A stretch of 7,420 nt of DNA from Spirochaetales bacterium Spiro_01 (GTDB lineage: Bacteria; Spirochaetota; Spirochaetia; Sphaerochaetales; Sphaerochaetaceae): contig LVBC01000017.1 in assembly GCA_001604265.1 (NCBI GenBank), forward strand, positions 1 to 7,420, read 5' to 3'. A model generated the notes under the pieces. It saw nothing but the letters and a program-made list of their open reading frames with translations. It was not told the DNA's origin and made no database searches. Shown piece by piece: positions 1 through 4,650 of the stretch. Each line of letters starts with the position of its first letter. Position 1 is the first letter of the stretch. The position numbers and the translations under genes were made by a program.

Positions 1-43
1 CCAGACTGAGTCTTTGCCTGTAATACAAGCACTTCAACTCTAG
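1..43 (+). other. possible tail of a convergent plus-strand gene
   Basis: One plus-strand frame stays open from base 2 to a TAG at 41-43, giving 13 residues (QTESLPVIQALQL). The other two plus frames stop earlier (TGA at 7-9, TAA at 21-23). A weak hairpin followed by a T run lies just downstream, which is the arrangement expected at the end of a gene. Thirteen open codons can easily occur by chance, so this is only a suggestion that a convergent gene ends here. No start for a minus-strand gene is visible in this stretch; the ATG at 91-89 meets a stop after ten codons. Confidence 0.15.
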
Positions 44-53
44 TCTATTTCCC

Positions 54-88
54 CTGTTTTATCCACACTGTGCAAAACAGACTTTTTT
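54..88 (+). terminator. weak candidate intrinsic terminator on the plus strand
   Basis: CTGTTTT at 54-60 pairs with AAAACAG at 74-80. Inside it CAC (64-66) can pair with GTG (70-72). The stem is followed by AC and six T (83-88). The stem is A/T-rich and interrupted, so it would be weak. It would fit the end of a convergent gene to the left. The same bases include a sequence identical to a DnaA box (59-67). Confidence 0.3.
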
Positions 89-90
89 CA

Positions 91-126
91 TAAAAGAAGG
101 GCCACCCGAAAATCCCAGGTGGCCTT
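91..126 (-). terminator. intrinsic terminator of the operon
   Basis: In the minus-strand transcript, GGCCACC (124-118) pairs perfectly with GGUGGCC (106-100). A U·G pair can form inside the stem, and two A-U pairs outside it if one C is bulged. A loop of about nine bases closes it. The U-rich stretch UUCUUUUA (98-91) follows directly. It begins about 20 bases after the TAA of the last ATPase gene, the normal position for a Rho-independent terminator ending the operon. Confidence 0.85.
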
Positions 127-145
127 GCTGCTGCAACAGAGATGA

Positions 146-1228
146 TTACTTGATGACCTTCTCTGTCACTCCATCGAAGAGGTAGATGCTCTCTGTCGGG
201 ATGGAGTAGACAATCTCGGTATCCATCTCAGGGGTGTCATGTGGATCTATCTTGAGGATGTTCTTTACGCCCTGGATGTCCACATATACATTCGTGTTGT
301 CGCCGAGGAGCTCTGTGAGCTCTACGCTTGCTGTGATCTGCTGAGCGCCAGCAACAGCACCGAGCACGATTGCTTCAGGTCTGTAGCCGAAGACGATCTC
401 CTTTCCTTCATACTCCTTGAGCCTATCGGAAGAGAGCTTGCAGGAGAGGTCCATTGCATTCTTGCCGATCATCAGCTTGCCGTCCTTGACAGTTCCACGA
501 GAGAAGTTCATAGGAGGCTCTCCGATGAAGCCTGCGACGAAGACGTTGACCGGGTTGAAGTAGAGCTCGTATGGAGAACCCACCTGCTGAATGTAGCCCT
601 CCTTCATAACGACGATCCTGTCGGCCATTGTCATGGCCTCGGTCTGGTCGTGGGTTACGTAGATTGTGGAGGCTCCGGTCCTCTGATGGATCTGTGTGAT
701 CTCGGAGCGCATCGTAACACGCTGCTTTGCATCGAGGTTGGAAAGAGGCTCGTCCATAAGGAAGATGCCTACCTTCCTGATCAGGGCACGGCCTACTGCA
801 ACACGCTGTCTCTGACCACCGGAGAGGGCCTTTGGAAGTCTCTCGAGGTAGTCTGTAAGGCCGAGTATCTTGGCAACATTCTGTACCTTCTGCTCTATGA
901 CCTCCTCATCGACACCCTGCAGTGTAAGACCGAAGGCGAGGTTATCGTATACAGTCATCTGAGGATACAGGGCGTAGCTCTGGAAGACCATTGCGATTCC
1001 TCTCTCGCGAGGGCCCTTCTCATTGACGCGCACACCATCGATGAGGAAGTCGCCGTTGCTTATATCCTCAAGGCCTGCGATCATTCTGAGTGTTGTGGAC
1101 TTTCCGCAACCAGATGGTCCTACGAATACGATGAACTCACCCTTCTCGATCTCCAGATTGAAATCATGCACAGCATGGAATCCGTTCGGATAGATCTTGT
1201 TTATGTTCTTCAAAGTCAGGTATGCCAT
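146..1228 (-). CDS. MalK/UgpC-type ABC transporter ATPase (second paralogue)
   Basis: Cytoplasmic ATPase of a CUT1-class sugar importer, 360 aa, a normal length for MalK/UgpC/MsmX proteins. All nucleotide-binding motifs are present: Walker A GPSGCGKST at 37-45, Q-loop Gln83, signature LSGGQ at 135-139, Walker B IFLMDE ending at Glu160, D-loop SNLD at 163-166 and switch His193. From about residue 236 comes the regulatory OB/TOBE domain, starting with GEPPMN and containing GYRPE near 281. The start is the ATG at 1228. It is one base after the TGA of the preceding gene and has an AAGGAGAGG site six bases upstream. A longer in-frame reading to 1267 would add 13 residues that are really the end of the preceding gene's DNA. 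It is the last gene of the operon. It aligns without gaps to the other ATPase over about 240 residues but carries YPQ instead of the usual YPH after the Q-loop. Substrate unknown. Confidence 0.95.
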   Translation of the reverse strand: MAYLTLKNINKIYPNGFHAVHDFNLEIEKGEFIVFVGPSGCGKSTTLRMIAGLEDISNGDFLIDGVRVNEKGPRERGIAMVFQSYALYPQMTVYDNLAFGLTLQGVDEEVIEQKVQNVAKILGLTDYLERLPKALSGGQRQRVAVGRALIRKVGIFLMDEPLSNLDAKQRVTMRSEITQIHQRTGASTIYVTHDQTEAMTMADRIVVMKEGYIQQVGSPYELYFNPVNVFVAGFIGEPPMNFSRGTVKDGKLMIGKNAMDLSCKLSSDRLKEYEGKEIVFGYRPEAIVLGAVAGAQQITASVELTELLGDNTNVYVDIQGVKNILKIDPHDTPEMDTEIVYSIPTESIYLFDGVTEKVIK

Positions 1229-1229
1229 T

Positions 1230-1853
1230 TCAAACCTCTCCTTCAACTTTCTTCTTTGCATCTGCAACTATTCTTCCCATGACTCCTCTCAGCCCCAGAA
1301 GGAGCATGTCGAAGCCCATGTAGAACAGTCCGAAGCCCAATGGTTCGACCCCGAAAGCGACCACATCGGTCCTATTCGAGATACTGCCTATCGCCACATT
1401 TATTCCGTTGAACGTCAACCATACGAACGCCATCAGGATACAGGAGTAGACAACATTCAGAAAGAGACCCTTCATGCCTCTGCTTCTGACCATTATCCAC
1501 CTCTCATTCGAAGCCTGTACGACCTCGATGAAGCGCAGTACGTTGTTCTCCAGGATATCCGTGACGAAGCCCATGGCGATGGCGGTCACGAAAACCAGAT
1601 CCAATTCGGATGGGATGTACAATCCCAGTCCCCACAGGAAGAAGTAGCAGACAGCTCCAGCGAACCAGAACTTAGTGAATACTACCTTTGCACTCATCGG
1701 TATGTTCAGATGGTGCCCACTGGTGTACCTTCTCAGCTCGGCCTCGGAGACCGGTGGAGAGTTCTCGCTGTTGGCGCTTACCAGATCATCGACAGCCTTT
1801 GTATTCAGCTTGTAATGATCTATTTCGCGCTCCTCTACTTCCTTCCTGCTCAC
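1230..1853 (-). CDS. small membrane protein M4, unknown function
   Basis: Protein of 207 aa that I cannot assign to a named family. It has a charged, probably cytoplasmic N-terminal segment of about 55 residues, then four predicted membrane helices near 62-80, 84-99, 130-150 and 171-191. A charged loop at about 100-128 contains RWIMVRSRG. The short basic tail is DAKKKVEGEV. The start is a GTG at 1853, one base after the TAA of M3. It is the only usable start, because an in-frame TAG lies five codons upstream and no ATG, GTG or TTG follows within the first 25 codons. There is no good Shine-Dalgarno sequence, so translation is probably coupled to M3. The gene ends one base before the ATG of the second ATPase. 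The context suggests an accessory subunit of, or partner to, that ATPase. From memory only, similar proteins may occur beside ugpC-type genes in gut bacteria. Confidence 0.85.
   Translation of the reverse strand: MSRKEVEEREIDHYKLNTKAVDDLVSANSENSPPVSEAELRRYTSGHHLNIPMSAKVVFTKFWFAGAVCYFFLWGLGLYIPSELDLVFVTAIAMGFVTDILENNVLRFIEVVQASNERWIMVRSRGMKGLFLNVVYSCILMAFVWLTFNGINVAIGSISNRTDVVAFGVEPLGFGLFYMGFDMLLLGLRGVMGRIVADAKKKVEGEV
1235..1243 (-). promoter_or_regulatory. ribosome binding site fixing the start of the second ATPase
   Basis: AAGGAGAGG on the minus strand, six bases before the ATG at 1228. It lies inside the last codons of M4. It supports the ATG at 1228 over the in-frame ATG at 1267, giving the family-typical N-terminus MAYLTLKNINKIYPNG. 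Confidence 0.8.
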
Positions 1854-1854
1854 C

Positions 1855-2406
1855 TTAGTCGCGCTCTATCTCGATTGCTTCCATCTTGCCGTAGCCATCT
1901 ACATCGATATTGGTGTTGATCTTCTTCAGAAGCCTGCTGTAGACAGGAAGCAGTGCTGTAAGAACGATCGAGATGACCAGAAGCACGATGTGGACACTGA
2001 GCATGGAAGCTGCAGTTGCGATATATGCTGTGCTCTCGGTAACAGCAATCGGATTGACTGGGTCAAATACAGCCCTGTAGATCAGATTGCGGTATGAGAC
2101 ATCGGCGAAGATGACCAGAGCTACCAGGAAGAACATCAGGACAAGCATCGGCCTGTTGACCTTCTTGCGATGTGGGAATGCATTGATGAATGCGACGAGA
2201 CCCAGCATCGAGAAGAGCATGGTCATGAATCCGAAGAGTCCCATTCCAGGACCCTGGATCTTTGCTGTGGTGTTCGAAATGCAGCTCAGGTTGAACGAAT
2301 AGTATACGAAGCTGATCAGGAAAGCCAGTAGTGGAATACGTGAAGTATTTCTCTTGATTGAAACAATGAACTTTCTCAATCCTTCCTTTGCATTTATCTT
2401 GGCCAT
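1855..2406 (-). CDS. small membrane protein M3, unknown function
   Basis: Protein of 183 aa with no family I can name. After a basic N-terminus (about 23 residues) there are four predicted membrane helices near 24-43, 56-77, 87-104 and 134-156. The basic loop PHRKKVNR at 78-85 lies between helices 2 and 3, which by the positive-inside rule puts that loop and both termini in the cytoplasm. The tail after helix 4 has KKINTNIDVDGYGK and ends with several acidic residues. I chose the ATG at 2406, whose A is also the last base of the preceding ATPase stop (TGATG). A GTG at 2409 is possible but sits too close to the ribosome site GGGGAGGAG. It is followed after one base by M4. Its topology resembles M1 and M2, and it opens the second membrane-membrane-ATPase triplet of the operon. 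Confidence 0.85.
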   Translation of the reverse strand: MAKINAKEGLRKFIVSIKRNTSRIPLLAFLISFVYYSFNLSCISNTTAKIQGPGMGLFGFMTMLFSMLGLVAFINAFPHRKKVNRPMLVLMFFLVALVIFADVSYRNLIYRAVFDPVNPIAVTESTAYIATAASMLSVHIVLLVISIVLTALLPVYSRLLKKINTNIDVDGYGKMEAIEIERD

Positions 2407-3494
2407 CACTTCTCCTCCCCGTTGATGGAGTTCGTAGTCTCCTTATCGAAGAAATGCATACGGTTGATGGAGACCTTGGCGATATCGCCACTCTTGTAGT
2501 TGCACCAGCCGCGAAGCTTACAGGTGATCCTGTCGAAGGTTCCATTTCCATCTGTGATGTGGCCATGGACCAGAGTATTCATGCCGAGGTTCTCGTTGCT
2601 TGTGACCTTGACATCGATATCCTTTCCCTCTACGAGGTTCTCAGGTCTTACACCAAGGATTATCTCCTTGCCCTCGTATGCCTTGAGAGTCTTCTGCTGC
2701 TTCTCGTCGAGAGGAGCCCTGAAGCCACCCTTTCCTTCGAGGTGGTCACCCTTTACAGTGACATCGAAGAGGTTCATTGGAGGCAGTCCGATGAAGGAGG
2801 CGACGAAGACATTTGCAGGGTGGTCGTAGAGCTCGAGTGGGGTTCCGACCTGCTGGACATGTCCCATGGACATACAGACGATCCTGTCTGCAAGTGTCAG
2901 TGCCTCGGTCTGGTCGTGCGTGACATAGAGCATCGTGGCCTTCAGCCTCTTGTGTAGGAGCAGGATCTCACGTCTTGTCGAACCTCTGAGCTTTGCATCG
3001 AGGTTGGAAAGCGGCTCATCGAAGAGGAATACCTTAGGTGTTCTTACGATGGTTCTTCCCATTGCGACTCTCTGTCTCTGTCCACCGGAAAGCTGTCCCG
3101 GCTTCTTGTTGAGCTGGGTCGTGAGGTTCAGTATATCTGCGGCTGCAAGTACCTTCTTGTGGATGACATTCGGATCCTCGTTTCTCAGTGTGAGAGAGAA
3201 TGCCATGTTCTCATAGATGGTCATGTGGCCATAGAGGGCATAGTTCTGGAATACCATTGCCATGTCCCTGTCCTTGGCAGGGAACTGGGTAATATCCTTT
3301 CCATCCAGGAACAACTTGCCACTGGAGATATCCTCCAGGCCTGCGATCATTCTCAGCGTAGTGGACTTTCCACAGCCGGAAGGTCCTACGAAGACGATCA
3401 GCTCACCATCCTTGACATCCAGGTTGAAGTCGTGGACTGCCTTTACATTGCCGTCATAGATCTTTTCAATATGCTGTAATACAAGATTAGCCAT
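2406..3494 (-). CDS. MalK/UgpC-type ABC transporter ATPase (first paralogue)
   Basis: Cytoplasmic ATPase of a CUT1-class sugar importer, 362 aa. Motifs: Walker A GPSGCGKST at 37-45, Q-loop Gln83, LSGGQ at 135-139, Walker B VFLFDE ending at Glu160, SNLD at 163-166 and switch His193. All key residues are intact, so it should hydrolyse ATP. The C-terminal OB/TOBE regulatory domain begins around GLPPMN (236-241) and contains GVRPE at 281-285. Two departures from the usual family pattern are visible. YGH (88-90) replaces the common YPH after the Q-loop, and GSTRREI (171-177) replaces the more typical pattern with Met-Arg. The ATG at 3494 overlaps the TGA of M2 (TGATG), with AGGAG upstream. Its own stop overlaps the start of M3 in the same way. 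It may pair with itself or with the second ATPase of the operon. Confidence 0.95.
   Translation of the reverse strand: MANLVLQHIEKIYDGNVKAVHDFNLDVKDGELIVFVGPSGCGKSTTLRMIAGLEDISSGKLFLDGKDITQFPAKDRDMAMVFQNYALYGHMTIYENMAFSLTLRNEDPNVIHKKVLAAADILNLTTQLNKKPGQLSGGQRQRVAMGRTIVRTPKVFLFDEPLSNLDAKLRGSTRREILLLHKRLKATMLYVTHDQTEALTLADRIVCMSMGHVQQVGTPLELYDHPANVFVASFIGLPPMNLFDVTVKGDHLEGKGGFRAPLDEKQQKTLKAYEGKEIILGVRPENLVEGKDIDVKVTSNENLGMNTLVHGHITDGNGTFDRITCKLRGWCNYKSGDIAKVSINRMHFFDKETTNSINGEEK
2412..2420 (-). promoter_or_regulatory. ribosome binding site fixing the start of M3
   Basis: GGGGAGGAG on the minus strand, inside the last codons of the first ATPase. Spacing from GGAGG is seven bases to the ATG at 2406 but only four to the in-frame GTG at 2409, so the ATG is preferred. 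Confidence 0.7.
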
Positions 3495-3994
3495 CAGTCT
3501 CTCCTCTTCTCTTCACCGAGCGTAGCCTGGTAGGCCTTGAGCGTGCGGCTCAGCTTGACGCCAACAATTCCGCCGGCGATGCAGCATGCGCCAGAGAGGA
3601 CCAGATAGATCACACATCTCATGAACTGAGAGGTGTACATGACCTGTCTCTCTACCTTGGCGATTGTTACAACAGCGCTATGGGCCTGCATCGGGATGAT
3701 GAAGATCCTGATGAACTGCACCAGTCCCATTGCGATAAGTACATAACAGTACTTCTCGTTGTACTGCTTGACCTCTTCAGAGGCAAGGAATGCCAGAAGG
3801 AGGTACAAGAGGTTGAATACAATCGAACCACCGATCAGGATGTTGTAGTAGTAATCACTGACGTCCGACTTGTAGATGTTAACAAAATAAAAGACATTGA
3901 ACAGAATTGCCAGAATGGCCATATTCGAAGAGAACTTGTTCTTCGTATAGCGCATGCGGTCAACAGCGATCTGATTGTCAGTTTCCTGCTTCAT
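3494..3994 (-). CDS. small membrane protein M2, unknown function
   Basis: Protein of 166 aa with no recognised family. A polar N-terminus of about 20 residues is followed by four predicted membrane helices near 23-41, 50-71, 83-101 and 125-147. The loop between helices 2 and 3 (ASEEVKQYNEKY) is short and charged, and the C-terminal tail (KLSRTLKAYQATLGEEKRRD) is charged. Both are best placed in the cytoplasm. The loop between helices 3 and 4, about 23 residues, would be outside. The ATG at 3994 overlaps the TGA of M1 by four bases (ATGA) and has a near-perfect AAGGAGGAA ribosome site. The gene's own TGA overlaps the ATG of the first ATPase. Such coupling suggests M1, M2 and the ATPase are produced together, but no catalytic or binding motif is visible. 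Confidence 0.85.
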   Translation of the reverse strand: MKQETDNQIAVDRMRYTKNKFSSNMAILAILFNVFYFVNIYKSDVSDYYYNILIGGSIVFNLLYLLLAFLASEEVKQYNEKYCYVLIAMGLVQFIRIFIIPMQAHSAVVTIAKVERQVMYTSQFMRCVIYLVLSGACCIAGGIVGVKLSRTLKAYQATLGEEKRRD

Positions 3995-4584
3995 GCTTCC
4001 TCCTTACCCTTTCCTTCCTTGATGAGTCTGCTCTCCTCCTTCATCAGGCAGATCTTCCAGTAGGTATTGAATACCAGAAGTGCTGCAGCAGCGATGGAAA
4101 GTGCGAAGACTGCATAGTGGATGTCGAACCAGAAGGTCGACTCGCTATAGGTTGACTTGAAGTTCTCGGCAAAGACCTTGAGAGCCTCGAAATCGACCTG
4201 AAGCCAGAGAGCCTTGTAGGCCTCTATATTCATATGTGCCCAGATGACCAGGAAAAGGTCGAAGGCACAGAAAAGTGCGACTGAAACGTAATTTGCGATG
4301 TAATACTTCCTGCGCTTGTCCGTATTCACGATGAAGAGGAGACATGCAAGCAACAGCAGGACAATCGACCTGGACAGGAAGCTCCTGTTGAAACCCTGCA
4401 TATAATAATATACCTGCGAGCCATCTACCCATGTGTTGTTGATGTCACTGGCATCCATCATCGTGGAATAAAGGCAATCATAAAGGTCCGTCATTATTCC
4501 AAGAGAATAGATAAAGACCACGACACTGGCTGCCAATGCGATGAGACAGAAAATCTTCTGAAGCTTCATCTGTTTTCTGTACAT
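3991..4584 (-). CDS. small membrane protein M1, unknown function
   Basis: Protein of 197 aa without a family I can name. Predicted membrane helices lie near 10-30, 70-88, 96-117 and 156-176. The two loops expected outside the membrane (31-69 and 118-155) are sizeable, each 38-39 residues, and rich in aromatic and acidic residues, including VYYYMQGF and STFWFDIHY. The loop between helices 2 and 3 is the basic NTDKRRKYY, and the tail MKEESRLIKEGKGKEEA is charged. Both termini are therefore predicted inside. The start is the ATG at 4584 behind TAGGAGGAG. It is the first gene after the binding protein and its hairpin, and it overlaps M2 by four bases. The large outer loops could touch the binding protein or permease, but this is inference only. 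Confidence 0.85.
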   Translation of the reverse strand: MYRKQMKLQKIFCLIALAASVVVFIYSLGIMTDLYDCLYSTMMDASDINNTWVDGSQVYYYMQGFNRSFLSRSIVLLLLACLLFIVNTDKRRKYYIANYVSVALFCAFDLFLVIWAHMNIEAYKALWLQVDFEALKVFAENFKSTYSESTFWFDIHYAVFALSIAAAALLVFNTYWKICLMKEESRLIKEGKGKEEA

Positions 4585-4608
4585 AACTCCTCCTAAACAA
4601 TACCAAGG

Positions 4609-4645
4609 TAACCATGCAAGGGGAGATCCTCCCCCTGCACGGTCA
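4609..4645 (-). promoter_or_regulatory. strong intergenic RNA hairpin after the binding-protein gene
   Basis: In the minus-strand transcript, bases 4645-4630 pair with 4624-4609 to give an uninterrupted 16-bp stem with a GGAUC loop (4629-4625). Three of the pairs are G·U in this strand (4635/4619, 4640/4614, 4644/4610). On the plus strand they would be A·C mismatches, so the structure is specific to the operon mRNA. There is no U run after it, so it is not a standard terminator. It starts five bases after the TAA of the binding protein and ends about 13 bases before the ribosome site of M1. A likely role is to protect the 3' end of the binding-protein message, or to attenuate read-through. 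Confidence 0.75.
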
Positions 4646-4650
4646 GAAAC

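Noticed and set aside
1229..1267. Longer N-terminus for the second ATPase (start at 1267)
   Set aside because: The extra 13 residues are out of keeping with the family and would overlap M4. The ATG at 1228 has a well-spaced AAGGAGAGG.
239..1919. Plus-strand open frames opposite the second ATPase and M4
   Set aside because: They are antisense shadows; the minus strand encodes a complete ATPase with all motifs and a coupled upstream gene.
2245..2258. Inverted repeat TCCAGG-AC-CCTGGA inside M3
   Set aside because: It is short, lies within coding sequence and has no other supporting signal; probably chance.
4609..4645. Reading the strong hairpin as an operon-ending terminator
   Set aside because: No U run follows, and the next gene starts 24 bases later with a strong ribosome site, so read-through is more likely.
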